Assembly (NCBI RefSeq): GCF_017916325.1
Contig: NC_090145.1
Coordinates: forward strand, 5,001 to 69,000
Source: Leishmania martiniquensis
Taxonomy: Eukaryota; Euglenozoa; Kinetoplastea; Trypanosomatida; Trypanosomatidae
DNA length: 64,000 nt
Direction of reading: 5' to 3'
Shown here one piece after another: positions 31,998 through 42,594 of this stretch; the stretch's first letter is position 1; the number at the start of each line of letters is the position of its first letter. The notes under the pieces are model-generated. The model worked only from the letters and a program-made list of their open reading frames with translations. It searched no databases and had not been told where the DNA came from. The position numbers were made by a program, and so were the translations under genes.

Positions 31998-33231
31998 AAG
32001 AGGATGGAAGCGGTGCCTCATCCCGGCAGCAACGCCGCTGTGAAGTAAGCCCCGCGGCCCCCAAAGGCGAGCATCTTACGCATCCGTTGTCAAGCAGAAC
32101 TGGCATGATGTATGACATTGAAAAGAGAGCCCCGAAAGCCACCAGAGCAGGAGTGATGGACGAAAAGCAGGCGCGAAGGAAGCGATACCAATCAACAACT
32201 TGTTCCAAGCTTGCGACATGTGCGTCGTCTTGCACATTTGACTGAGTTGGCGTCTAAGGCGCAGACGCCTGCAACATGAGGGGGAACGCCTGGAGTTACC
32301 TTGTCGAGTCCCCCAGACTCCTGTGCGAGGGTTCATCGCGCCCTATTATAAAATGCAGTGGCTTGATGTGACCGAGGAAGAGGTACGGACTGCAGCCTGG
32401 ATGAAGGGGGTCCCAGAAGTCTCTGACCCGAAACTGGAGAGCTGCTTTCTCCAAGCTCGTTCGGCATGCACATAGGCTCCCCTGCTAACTTGGCGACAGA
32501 AGCCATCATTTGCCATTCTCGAGCAGTACCCTGAACACGGTCCGCTAGGATGGTGGCGCGCAGTCCACCCAGGCTTCTCTGTGGTCTATGGCGCAGCATG
32601 CATTCAAAGAAGGGGCAAGGGAGAGTGAGGGGGGGCTCTTGGTCACCTGGCTCGATTCGACAGCAGGAAGCTTGTCCTGAGCGGCCAGGATGTGGCCAAG
32701 ATGCCATGGAAGCAGGTTAGTGATGTGTGTATGAGTGTGCATGGAGTTGCTGGCGTGGTGGCGATGGAGTAGACACATTGACATAGAAAAAGTGTACTTT
32801 CGTGGAGGGGAACACAAGTCATAGAAGACGCTTAAAGAGAAAGGAATCGAAGGAGAGTCACTTTGTGCTGCCTTTCTCGTCTCCCTCGCCTTCCAACCGC
32901 GAAGAGGGCTGCGCGCATACGCGCGGTCGCTGGTGGGCGCAGCTGTCATGACTCTTCGAAGGCTATGTGAAACATTAGCGAATCTTCCCCTGGTAAGGAT
33001 GCTATTCCTCAGCTTCGACCCTGCACCTCAGAAAACGGTGGAATGCGTTTCTGGGGGTGGGAAGCGAGGTAGCCAACGTGTGATGCGTTTCTTCATAGAG
33101 ACAGGCCCTGCCTCTTCCTTGAAGCTGACCTCTTTTTTCTTCCTGCCGTTCTAAACCTACTCTGCCTACAACACTCTGCCGCATTCTGCCGCACCCACCG
33201 CTGTACTGCACGTTACTCGAAAAGAAGCAAG
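31998..33231. other. Intergenic with degenerate, partly antisense ORF-like sequence
   Basis: A spacer of 1.2 kb before the ribosomal protein gene. Its first two thirds are neither pyrimidine-rich nor simple. On the minus strand, 32235-31936 and 32707-32333 read as protein-like frames (for example EQVVDWYRFLRACFSSITPA, and REWQMMASVAKLAGEPMCMP). The second also shares a GGAGCCTAT/GCATGC pattern with the SIDER-like blocks. It is probably a reverse-oriented repeat or retroposon relic. The last 150 bases are pyrimidine-rich leader sequence of the L35a gene. Confidence 0.35.
33130..33224 (+). promoter_or_regulatory. Splice acceptor region of the L35a gene
   Basis: The polypyrimidine tract at 33130-33152 is followed by a stretch without any AG until AAAAG, with the AG at 33223-33224, 8 bases before the ATG at 33232. 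The absence of AG in between makes this the likely spliced-leader site. Confidence 0.6.
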
Positions 33232-33666
33232 ATGACTACCTCAAAGGTTCACTCCCAGCGCAGCAAGAAGCTGCACCAGCTGGCCGCAAAGACGACCAAG
33301 GTTAACCGTAACCGCAAGGCACCTCGTCTTTACATGAAGGGCACGCTGGCCGGCTACACCCGTGGTCTGCACGGTCAGACAAAGCAGACCGCGCTGGTAC
33401 GCGTTGAAAACGTCAACACCCGCGAGGACGCCACGTGGTATGTGGGCAAGCGCATCTGCTACGTCTACCACGGCAAGAAGGTCAAGCGGTGTGTGCGCTG
33501 GAGCAAGGCGCCCGCGCGCCGCAGCACCACTCGTGCCCTGTGGGGTCGCGTGACGCGCCCGCACGGTAACGCCGGTATGATGCGCGTGAAGTTCAACGGC
33601 GCGTCGGTGCCGGCGTCCGCCATTGGTCGCCGCATCCGTGTGTACCTGTACCCAAGCCACATCTAA
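33232..33666 (+). CDS. RPL35A: 60S ribosomal protein L35a (eL33)
   Basis: A 144-residue basic protein of the large ribosomal subunit. Residues from about 32 onward follow the L35a family closely: RLYMKGTLAGYTRGLHGQ, then the TALVRVE strand, WYVGKRICYVYHGKKV, the conserved WGRVTRPHGNAGMMRVKFN segment and the C-terminal IGRRIRVYLYPSHI. Most eukaryotic L35a proteins are about 110 residues, so the N-terminal ~31 residues (rich in Lys, Ser, His) are an extension. Third codon positions are almost all G or C, the strongest codon bias in the window, as expected for a highly expressed gene. The ATG at 33232 lies directly behind a clear splice acceptor. Confidence 0.97.
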   Translation: MTTSKVHSQRSKKLHQLAAKTTKVNRNRKAPRLYMKGTLAGYTRGLHGQTKQTALVRVENVNTREDATWYVGKRICYVYHGKKVKRCVRWSKAPARRSTTRALWGRVTRPHGNAGMMRVKFNGASVPASAIGRRIRVYLYPSHI

Positions 33667-34238
33667 GGTGGTGGTCATTCTTTGATTTCTTTTTGCTTTC
33701 ATTCATTTTCTTTGTGTGTGCGTTCACTGCCAACGAAGACAAAAAAGCGCAAAACATCACTGAAGGGCGGGTGCTGCCGCATGTAATGACAACTTTCGGC
33801 TCTCTGTGTGCCACATATGTGCTGAAAGAAAAAAAGACAAGTACCACTGCAGGCACTTCGGCAGTCGCCATCGGTAGCGCTCTGTAGGATCCCCAGCAGG
33901 TTTCTTGGAAGCAACAAGCACATTCTGGTCACTCGGTCTCGCTTCGACAAGCACCTCTTCCGCTCGTTCTCTGCGTTATATCCATTTCGACTTTCCTCTT
34001 TCTTTTCCTCACGCGTGCGTCGTCTTCCTCCTTCTGAGGATGGCGAAACTGGAAAAAAAGAAGCGGCGCCCGAGCCTTACCGCCATATGGATAGGTACTC
34101 GTGAAAATTGCGGCCGTGCCTAGACTTACTACTCGCCTGCGCGTTGTAGGGCGTTGCGTAGAAGAGAGCTGTATGACGGAGGTGATTAACCCCGTGACCT
34201 AATCGTGTCGCCCTCGTGGACCAAGCTGTAGGGGGGGG
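33667..34238. other. Intergenic, L35a to WD-like gene
   Basis: No gene in 0.57 kb. T- and C-rich sequence at about 33985-34035, followed by AG at 34037-34038, is the best splice acceptor for the next gene. Confidence 0.6.
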
Positions 34239-35270
34239 ATGTTGAAGGAGTGTGACTTCTTCTCGGATTCCTATGGCTGCATCATCACCAAGTCTATAGG
34301 GTACCAGGCCCCGTTCCCTCTTGTGCGGCTAAGCAACGGGCGGTCGACGAAGTCCCCTGGCGGGACGTGCGTGCAAGGAGCATGTTTCGTTTCCATCGGA
34401 GTTGATCACCCCGCTTCACGGGGTCGTCTTCTCGCTGTGGAGATGTCGGCGTCTGCCTCGAGCGTTTCGTTTTTGCAGCTGCTCTCGTGTTCGTGCCCAC
34501 CGTTGGCTCTCGAGCCGGAAGTCGAGTACGTATCGAAGATCGAAAGTTCGGAGGCAGCGACTGCAGTGGTGACTCGCGGTAGAGGAGATCGATGGGGTAC
34601 TTCTGTGTATTTACAGGGTGAGGACACGCAAGGCGTGCCTTGCACTCGGCGGGCACACTTTTGCGGCACCTACTCCGCTTCTCTCTTCGGCTCCGCACTT
34701 TGGGTGGCCGAGGCGGCTAAATGCGAGTCTGGTGCCCACGCGGTGCACCACTATTCACTCGCGGCAGCCCTTGCAGGTGAAGTGTCTTCCTCGACGCTTG
34801 TGAGCGCTGACCTAGGCCAGCCGCTTGACGTCATAGCCCTTTCTGAGCAAAGTGCTCTTGTTCTGGGAGCCAACGGTGCCGCAATGACTGATCGACGACA
34901 GCGCGGCTCTGACATCCTCTTTTTTTCTCCCTTGTTGAATGGTGGCGCGACAGGTGATAGGCAGCTGCTCACCTTTGGTGAAGACCACACGCTGCGGTGT
35001 TACGATCTGCGAGACGTATCTGCTCCCCTGAGCGAGGCAACATCGGCCTCTTACCTGCGCGTCAAGTCAGAGATGGGCACAAGGGCCTCACTCTTGGTGG
35101 CATCTGACATGACAGGCGTCTTCGACGTACTAAATGCCACCACCATAGCTTCCTTACAGCATTCTGGTGACACCGTTCTAGACGCGGCTGTCTTGCCTAG
35201 CGGACAGAGTGGAATACGCGTGTGCACTAGCACCGGAAGTGGGATGATGTACGACTGGACGGTAGCGTGA
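34239..35270 (+). CDS. Divergent WD40-like protein
   Basis: A 343-residue protein of unknown role. The sequence has the rhythm of a beta-propeller (alternating hydrophobic strands, Gly/Asp turns, Ser/Thr-rich). One clear WD-type repeat end is near residues 245-262 (LLTFGEDHTLRCYDLRDVSA), and a last blade ends in MMYDWTVA at the C terminus. Other repeats are too divergent to place by eye. The ATG at 34239 is the first in frame; a later Met at residue 69 is possible, but the sequence before it has coding character. No transmembrane segment or signal peptide is evident. EIPR1/TSSC1-type or nucleoporin-type propellers are possible relatives, but nothing decides between them. Confidence 0.7.
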   Translation: MLKECDFFSDSYGCIITKSIGYQAPFPLVRLSNGRSTKSPGGTCVQGACFVSIGVDHPASRGRLLAVEMSASASSVSFLQLLSCSCPPLALEPEVEYVSKIESSEAATAVVTRGRGDRWGTSVYLQGEDTQGVPCTRRAHFCGTYSASLFGSALWVAEAAKCESGAHAVHHYSLAAALAGEVSSSTLVSADLGQPLDVIALSEQSALVLGANGAAMTDRRQRGSDILFFSPLLNGGATGDRQLLTFGEDHTLRCYDLRDVSAPLSEATSASYLRVKSEMGTRASLLVASDMTGVFDVLNATTIASLQHSGDTVLDAAVLPSGQSGIRVCTSTGSGMMYDWTVA

Positions 35271-35879
35271 TGCTGGTGTGCTCATCACGTGCCTGGATCT
35301 CGTCTCGTGCTCGAGGTGGCGCTGATGGATTTCTGCTCGCGGCGCGCTCTCGGCGCTCTTGATGGTGGCGATCAGCGGCGACAGGAGTCAGCTTCCAATC
35401 CTGTGTGTGCATTGAAGGACACCGATTCGCTCTCTCTGCGCCTCCTCCTCCTGGCACTCATGCTTTCGACTGAGTGCCTAATGAGTGGCGTGCGTAACAA
35501 AGGGGGAGGGCAGAAAGGGAGACGACTTTACACACCCGCACAGAGAAGGGCACTGCCGGTGCTGTGCAAACACTTGAAGCATTCTTGCTACACACACATT
35601 GCGTAACCTGCGCATGTGGACCTTGCATTAAACATCTTTTTTTTTCTGCTAGCTTGCTGCCTTCTCCGTTTCCCTGACTTTCGTGCCGGGGAGCACCTCG
35701 TTGCGGTGTCGAGGGCCAGTACGCACTCTCTGAGAGGAAAGTAGGCAGCGTCTCTCCGTGCCAAATACCGAAGCACCTCTCATAGTGAAAGGGCCAACCA
35801 TTCATGAAACAGGCTGGTAGGAGAGGTATCGCTGCTGACGTCGGCGGTGAGGCGCTGGATTGTGCTGTCTCGAAACCAT

Positions 35880-36180
35880 CTGAGACAATGAGCACGCTTG
35901 TACCGCAGGCATGACGGGCAAGGCGTCAGCGTGGCTCGAGCGCATCTCGCCTGGCACCTGCTGCTGACCGATGTGAGGAGCCTCTACCACCATAAGGCAT
36001 GCATCACCTGGCAACCGATATACTGGGAGCTGGTGTGAGGCCACATACGAGGCGTGACCGGGTAGAGCTCGGGCCCGCAGCCGTGCTCAGGTAATCAAGT
36101 GGGCAGGTTGCTGTAACGCGTGCCCATGCCTACTCGGCCCCAGACGATAGGACGTGTGTCAGGCGCTGTAGGAGGCTTAA
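35880..36180 (+). repeat. SIDER-like retroposon remnant (plus orientation)
   Basis: A GC-rich, non-pyrimidine block in a 3' UTR position. Its part near 35935-36015 aligns with the minus-strand block near 3190-3270 and, more weakly, with the reverse of 41150-41190. Shared core patterns are GAGGAGCCTCTACCACC, GCATGCATCACCTGG and GCCCATGCCTAC. The name is inferred from mutual similarity, size and UTR location. Confidence 0.45.
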
Positions 36181-37066
36181 TTCGTGTATGGCATGACTGA
36201 CCCGCCGGAGAAAGAAAATGTGATGCTGCATCTTACTGGTGTAGTATGCGGAGTGTTCTGGGAGAAGGACGGGCCGAGAGTGGCTCAGCGTACAAAACGC
36301 CTGCGGTGTAGGTGTGCATTTGAGTGGCAGACTCGTGGAGTGATCCTCGCATCTGAGGTGGCGGCATCGTAGAGGGAGGCCAACGAGGAAAGGCAGGGAG
36401 AGAGGAATATTGTGATGCTGAAAAGAAGAGGAGGAGACGCTACCTCGAAATCTTATTTTCTGCGATCAAAAAAGCTTTCTCTGACACTCAATGCCGAGTC
36501 AGGGTTGAACGCTGCAGAGGGGACTACTGTTTGACACACCTTCGGCCATTTTTATCGCACTTGTTTTGCTTTCTCTACCTGTCCTCGCTAGCTTATCGTA
36601 CCTCCATCCCTTCTATATTTCCGCAGGCATTCCGTCACGTTTGGAACTCGACCAGTCGCACAAGTTGACCCGATGGGCGACACCATTGATGCGCCTATTC
36701 ATTGGGCCCGCGTTTCTATGTAAGTGCGCAAGTGCAGCGCGCTGTACCTACGGCCGTGCTTTAGGAGTGGGCACCTCCCGCTCCCTCCTCATGCCCATTA
36801 TACACACATTCAACCATGCACCATGATGCCAACGTGGCGGTCCCTCTTTCATGCGTGTGCATGTTTTTCTCTGGGGCATCTGTGCGTCTCGTCACACAGG
36901 AACTCACATACATATCAGGACAAAAAAGAGACTCGTTTTCCTCATCTTTCTTTGCGCAGCATAGGACGAAAGTGGGGAAAAAGAAAAGCAGTCTCCGCTG
37001 TGGAGCTCCCGGCGTGATCAGTGGCCCCATTCCGTATCTGTTATGTAAGCGCTCTTCTCCCTTCGT

Positions 37067-37092
37067 TATATATATATATGTGTGTGTGTGTG
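37067..37092. repeat. TA/TG compound microsatellite
   Basis: TA repeats run directly into TG repeats within the 3' UTR or spacer region. Confidence 0.85.
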
Positions 37093-39284
37093 CTTCATAT
37101 TGGGTCGCGTTTCAGTGCAACTGGGCAGCCCGTGGCCTTAGGACTCTTTTCTCTTTTTTCTTTTGTGACTGGTGGAGTTCTTTTTTGTTGCTGTTCTGTT
37201 CATTTGATCGTTTCCGCACTCTCATCTTTTGGCCAATATATTCTCCGCTCTCGCTCGCTCTTTTTCATGAAGGCTTTGCATGCATTGCTCCTCCGTCAGA
37301 CTTCTGCTTTTGGTTTCATACTCCAGTCTCTTCTGTGCGGGTTCGGTACGCAGTAATCGAGTTGCCATGCGTGGGTGTGTGTGCGCGCGTGTGATTGGGA
37401 GGGAGGCATTCCCGTCCTTGCTGGAAGGTGCACACTAGTGAGCGCACATCAGCGCCTATGCCGCTATGTGCCAGCGGCACACTCACGCATGCCTGTGAAA
37501 AAAAAGTGTACATCACAAAGATGATATCGCGAGCCTTTCCTCTCTCTATGGGCCCCAGCGCATGCTATTTTGCCCTTCTTCCTCTGACGCTGACCCACCT
37601 TATTGAAAGTCGCCTTCTCATTTTTTTCTTAGCTCGAGCTTGTTTGTGCATGTGTGCAGCTGTGTACGCCCTCGTTCTCTTTCGGGCCTCTTTTTCCCTC
37701 TTCGGGTCGTTTTCGGATACCGAGAAGAGGAAACGAGTGCGCCGGGAAGCGGACGCAGATATACGTAGACAGACATCTATCCTTTTACTCGGTGCCATTA
37801 GCTTCAGAGGCGTCCAGGTGTCTTCGACCGCGTCAGCAATCCTACGCGATGAATAACGGTGATGCCAAGTTAGCAAGCGCGATACGTCTAGCAAGGGAAA
37901 AGAGAAGGAGGGTGGATCATGCCACATCGTTCTCCTTTTCGTTAGCGTCTTTATTTGTTTCTTAGACGTTTCTGTACACACACACACACATGTCTATGTA
38001 GATGCGTGTGCGTGACACCTTTTCACGCGCTGCTTGAGTGTGCGCACAAATCGATTATCGGAGTAGATGGTGAAGGAGAAAATCTCGCCCCTGCTGGTCG
38101 CAGCAGATGCAGGCACACGAGCGCTCGAGGCAGCGGTGACAGCGGCCGCGCGTACGCTTAGAGTGTCTCTGTTCTTTATTCTCCGTGCTTTCCGCATCCC
38201 TGTCTCTCATATATGTCAACTGCTGCGCCCTCGCCCGACCCTCCACGTTTTTCCCTTTCTCGCTTTTCAGGCTGGTCTGCGTCGACAGTCGAAGTAGAAA
38301 AGCAACTGAAAAGCGTAAGGTGGAGAGGGGTCTTGGTGAGGCCCTTGTGCTCACCTTTCTACCCCTCCCCCCACAAGATCCTTACCTTTTCGTTTTGTCT
38401 TCTCATTCTACGCTGTGTAAGGACTGATCCCCTCCTACTTTGTAGAAGCGCACATTAGCACCATTGAAGATAAATCGGTGCTTGGTACTGTCTACTCGCC
38501 TGCGGCGTGTGTAGGTGTGCGCATGTGTGTGTGAGACTGTCTCTCTCTCTCTATGTGTCTCTTTCTCGATTCGCTTCTCCCATTACCGACGCGGCCCAAC
38601 AGCCACAGCTGCAAAAGGACAGCGGAATGTGCGAGTTGTCCAAACACCACCCAACAGAAAAAAGACGTTGCTTGTGCAAAAATAAACATGGAAGTTAACA
38701 GCTGCTTTCTTGCTCGAGGCGAGCATCCTGTGCCCCGTTGAGCTTCCCTCCCACTAGATCGGCTGTAGCAGATGCTGGCGCGTCGAGGCGAGAAGTATGT
38801 ATTTGCCGTGTATCAATAAGGAAGTACGCCTTATGATTGCTGAAGCATTGCAAGTGCACTGAGCTTGGGCTGCGTGAAGGTGAGTAGAGCGCAGGACGCG
38901 CGCGCACACACATACACCCACTTCAAAGGGCTATGTAAGCACAAAGGCTTGTGTTTGTGTAGGTGCGGGCGACTCTGGCCACCGCCTCCCTGCCCCCTTC
39001 CCCTTTCATACGCCGAGTACGCTCTGCCTTTGTCTGCAAGGCTGCTATTTTTTTTTTAACGCTGGGTCGTACGCGTCGTTCTTCCGCTCTTTCTCCTTTC
39101 CTTCCTGCCTTTTCTACGTTATTAGGTGCCCACGTGTGTACGCCTGCATTGCTGTCCACGACAAGCCCCACTTGCACTCGAAGAGTCGCTCGCCGCCGAG
39201 CTCAAGCCTCCTATGTTTGCTTCATGCGCCTCTGCCCTTCCAGCCGGCTGCACCCTAGGGCGCTTTTCATAGTGGCTGAGAAAG

Positions 39285-40292
39285 ATGTTCAAAAATATGC
39301 TGGTGAGGTCATCGACGCTCCGTTTCCCGTTGGGAAAGGCAATGGTGACGCGCCACGAGCGCGAAAGGTGTAGCGAGGGCTTCATTGACCGTCTCGCCGC
39401 GCCTGCCGGGAAGTCTTGCGTCGTGGTGTGCAAGGAAGGTGCCTCAAAGGTGCTCCTGAACGGCGACGCTGCGAGCTGGCTGCACCCCGTCCTGCCGCGC
39501 GGTACGAACCTGTTTTTGAAGGCCCCCCTCACTCAAGCGGTGTACATTGGAGAGTGCATGGTGCGACCGTGCTGCGTATTTGTAGTCGGCGAGAAAGAGG
39601 TGCACTGCGAGTACGTGCGACATTGTGATTGGGTATCAACGGTGACCGTTTTGTCGTCGTTGAGTCCGGCAGACCAGTCGCTGCTGAGCCTTGCCTTGTC
39701 GATGAAGCAGTGGGCTGCCACGACGCTATTCTGCGCACGGTGCGGCGGCGCGATGCACTCATTGGACTACGGCATGACGCGTGACTGCACGATGTGCAAA
39801 CATCGCGTCTACGCGACTGTGGCGCCTGCGATTATTGTCGCCGTGCTGGACGGCAAGGGTAACGTCATCATGTCGGAACGTCGCAAGTCTGGCCCAGCGC
39901 TGTCAGCCGAAGGCAACAGGACTCGCTTGACCATACTGGCAGGCTTTGTGGCGCAAGGGGAGTCGATGGAGGAAGCGGTGCTGCGCGAGGTGATGGAGGA
40001 GACAGGGGCGAGGGTGACAAGTTTGCGTTACGTTGGGTCCCAGCCGTGGCCGTTCCCTTTCCAGCTCATGGCGTGCTACTACGCAGTCGCTGACGACAGC
40101 CCGCACCTCGTTGCGGAAGAGAGTGAACTGGTGCAGGTGCGCTGGGTGTCGAGGGAGGAGGTGCGCGAGGCGCTGGCGGGGAACCACGGTGAGTTTGTTA
40201 CCTCCCCGCCGTGCACTGCCACCTATGTTCTCCTGGAGGAGTGGGCGAGCGGACGGGTTGATGACTGGGGCAAACCAATTGGGCACCTCTGA
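39285..40292 (+). CDS. Nudix hydrolase of the NADH pyrophosphatase / NudC type
   Basis: A 335-residue enzyme expected to hydrolyse NADH (and probably NAD caps on RNA) to NMNH plus AMP. All hallmarks are present: a zinc ribbon with Cys150, Cys153, Cys168 and Cys171; a full Nudix box from Gly220 (GFVAQGESMEEAVLREVMEE, with Glu226, Arg234, Glu235, Glu238 and Glu239) ending in TGA; and SQPWPFP at 252-258, which separates NudC/NUDT12-type enzymes from other Nudix proteins. The N-terminal ~20 residues (MFKNMLVRSSTLRFPLGKAM) are basic and lack acidic residues, consistent with a mitochondrial presequence; starting at Met20 would remove it. The C terminus GHL is not a standard peroxisomal signal. It sits between long spacers, 4 kb after the previous gene. 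Confidence 0.9.
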   Translation: MFKNMLVRSSTLRFPLGKAMVTRHERERCSEGFIDRLAAPAGKSCVVVCKEGASKVLLNGDAASWLHPVLPRGTNLFLKAPLTQAVYIGECMVRPCCVFVVGEKEVHCEYVRHCDWVSTVTVLSSLSPADQSLLSLALSMKQWAATTLFCARCGGAMHSLDYGMTRDCTMCKHRVYATVAPAIIVAVLDGKGNVIMSERRKSGPALSAEGNRTRLTILAGFVAQGESMEEAVLREVMEETGARVTSLRYVGSQPWPFPFQLMACYYAVADDSPHLVAEESELVQVRWVSREEVREALAGNHGEFVTSPPCTATYVLLEEWASGRVDDWGKPIGHL

Positions 40293-41321
40293 GGGGCACG
40301 CGGAATGATGGCAATCAGCGTGGTGCGAGAAAAAAAAGATCGTCAGAAGGGAAAGTGGACTCGCACACACACAGAGAGGGGAGAGTCGCTGAAGCTCGTT
40401 TCTATGATGTGGCGGGCTTTCCTGTACGCCATTGAGTCTGCTCTCTTTGTGACGTGGTGTCGCCATTCACTCCCATATCTCATTTTGTGTGTGTTTATGC
40501 TGCTGCTGCTGGTCGCACCCGCTGCTGTAAGGGAGGGGAGAGTAGCCAGGAAGAGTGTGGCGTTCCTGCCAAGATAACATCGTACGAATTCAGCATGCTT
40601 GCTTCTTTCAGTGCCTCTCTACGTGTGCATGTGCGCCTTCCTCATGGCGGAACCGGCAACATTTTTTTTTGTTCTTTTTTGCGTTCCGCGGCGGATGTGT
40701 CGATGTCGACGAGCACGCAGATGGGCTGCAGTACGACTCGTATTGCTGCCTACAGGTGCAGGGTGAGTATCTGAGTCCACCAATCTTTTGCCTTACCGTT
40801 GCCGCACGCACCTCAACGCCTCACCAGAGAGGGCACTCACCTGGGCCGCCTATTTGCATCGCATGCTGTCATGTGATGCGGATCGGCATCGACTTTACTG
40901 ATTAGCGCGGCCGGCTCGTGGCTCTCTTCTCGCTCCCTTCCTCCGCTGCGGAGGCGTATGCCCAAGTACGGAAGAGAAGTGCAACAGCTGACCGTGGCGA
41001 CATTTCCTCGCGCGGTCTCTCCCATTCTCCTGATTGGACACAGGCCATCTTCTATGCAGCGTGAGAGTGTTCGACGCAGGTCCGGAATCATGAAAAAGCT
41101 GAGGGGGTGGGAAAGCCGAAATAGCTGAACGAAATACCTGACGGCACCATCAGGTACATCCTCAGTGGTAGGCACGAGGAGCAATCGCGCCCTACAGGGC
41201 AGGCAGAGGTGGGCGGCACCCCACCGGCTGGGAATGGAGGGTCGAGCTACGTTCGAGGCATCCTGTTAGACGCCTGCGCCAGCTCGTGTTATGCCGGTGG
41301 CGGCGAGCAGCGACCGCAGGG
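40293..41321. other. Intergenic after the Nudix gene, with a repeat remnant
   Basis: No confident gene in 1.0 kb. The first half is pyrimidine-rich UTR. The second half (about 40910-41290) is a GC-rich block resembling the SIDER-like repeats in reverse orientation. Confidence 0.5.
40910..41290 (-). repeat. SIDER-like remnant in reverse orientation
   Basis: Read on the minus strand, the segment around 41190-41150 (GCCTACCACTGAGGATGTACC) resembles the plus block at 35880-36180 (GCCTCTACCACC ... ATGCATCACC) and the minus block at 3170-3480 (ACCACCCTGAGAGGAATGTACC). Similarity is partial and judged by eye. Confidence 0.35.
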
Positions 41322-41696
41322 ATGCCTAAGGTGACTCCCCTCTTGAGAGCGCTCACCGGCACCCACATTGCTACTGCCGTGTCGGCGCCCCGCCAAGCTA
41401 CGCTTTTTTATGCTGCTGGATCGTCCGGTGGCGCGGTATTCGAGGCTTCAACGTTTGCCGTTGCTTCGTTGCCAGAGTCTAAATGGGTGGACCCTACGCC
41501 TGCAATCGTACGTGAGACGAGCATGTTGCCTCTGTACACTCCGCCAGAGACTCCTGCGGAGATACGCCGTCAGGGCGGTACGGAGCTGTCAGCGACGCTA
41601 GTGCCAGGTCGTGTCAGCACGGGCTCTGCTACTGCCGGATTGTGTGTGTGTGCGTGTGTGCTTCTCCTTTCACATTTATGGTTGTGGCTACGGTGA
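41322..41696 (+). CDS. Doubtful small ORF, 124 residues
   Basis: An ATG frame (MPKVTPLLRALTGTHIATAV) with ordinary-looking protein sequence for about 105 residues, including ETSMLPLYTPPETPAEIRRQ. It then runs into a GTGTGTGTG-type repeat that translates to a Cys/Val/Leu hydrophobic tail resembling a membrane anchor. There is no clear polypyrimidine/AG signal upstream; the sequence before it is a repeat remnant. It may be a real tail-anchored protein, a truncated gene relic or chance. No family is recognised. Confidence 0.25.
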   Translation: MPKVTPLLRALTGTHIATAVSAPRQATLFYAAGSSGGAVFEASTFAVASLPESKWVDPTPAIVRETSMLPLYTPPETPAEIRRQGGTELSATLVPGRVSTGSATAGLCVCACVLLLSHLWLWLR

Positions 41697-42594
41697 CTGG
41701 GCCTCCGAAGCCCTTGGCTGGGTCTCTCAGTGATTTTGTGGCTCCTTTGCCCCCTTTCCTCTCCACTCTAGCTTCCGTCAAGATCGAAGTGATGGCTGTG
41801 CGCCACAGCCACAGCCAGGGTTGCGCACCCCCTTCTGTGCTTCGGTTTCATGAGCACTGCGCTCGCCGTCTTCCGCTTCTCTTTATTTTTTTCTTTGTGT
41901 CTTCCCCCTCCCCCCACCTTTGTGTCTGCAAATGGGGTGCGGGTGCTGCGCCGTCGAAAAGTGTCGCGCTCATACATCTCCAACTCCTCTTCGCCCTTCA
42001 CTTCCATCTTTTACTGCGCCGCTGAGCCTCGCCTTGTGGTGTTTGTTGTGTGTCGAACCGATGGCGGTCCGGCACAGCCCCACACCTCTCCCATCGCTTA
42101 TCGGCGTAACGGCATCGTTTTTCTCGCATCGAAGCAAAACAGAAAGAGACAAAAGAGTAAAAGACGGCCTCGGCTCTCTCTTTGTGCGCTGTGACTTATG
42201 CGTAGGTATGCTTCGCCAACGGCACGTCGAGGAACTTTCAGCCAAATGGAGTGCTCCTTGCGACTGCTATCCAACTCCCCCTCTTTTCACTCTCTTTTCA
42301 TCTATCTCCGAGGAGGGCGCGGTCCTGCTCGATAGGCCATGTGTATTCACACATACGCGCGTGCCCACGTATTAACGCTCTCCTGTCATCGTGCGCCGCC
42401 GAACAGTTGCATCGCGCCCGCGAAATTTCAGCAGGGGATCTGTGTATGCGCATGCGTTTCAGCTGGAAAGACCTCTACACTTGCCGATCTGTGGTTTCTG
42501 TGTGTGCGTGTGTGTGCCTATCGCGCCCTTCTCCCTCCTCTCATGAGATTCCTCGGTAGCCTCACCGACTCCTTCACTTGCGAACGTGGGAAAG
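41697..42594. other. Pyrimidine-rich leader region of the dehydrogenase gene
   Basis: No gene is supported. T/C-rich stretches and TGTGTG runs dominate. Several AGs between 42550 and 42594 could be splice sites. Confidence 0.6.

Larger units (their letters stand above)
35271..39284. other. Long intergenic region, WD-like gene to Nudix gene
   Basis: Four kilobases with no supported gene. The first part contains a SIDER-like block (about 35880-36180). The second part (36.5-39.2 kb) is pyrimidine-rich with TA/TG repeats at 37067-37092. Open frames here translate to Phe/Ser/Cys-rich low-complexity sequence. CTGCCCTTCCAG ending at about 39241 is a likely splice acceptor for the Nudix gene. Confidence 0.55.

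Noticed and set aside
36816..37394. Plus-strand frame of 192 codons in the 4-kb spacer
   Set aside because: Phe/Ser/Cys-rich translation of TTC/TTT and TG repeats, with no homologue pattern.
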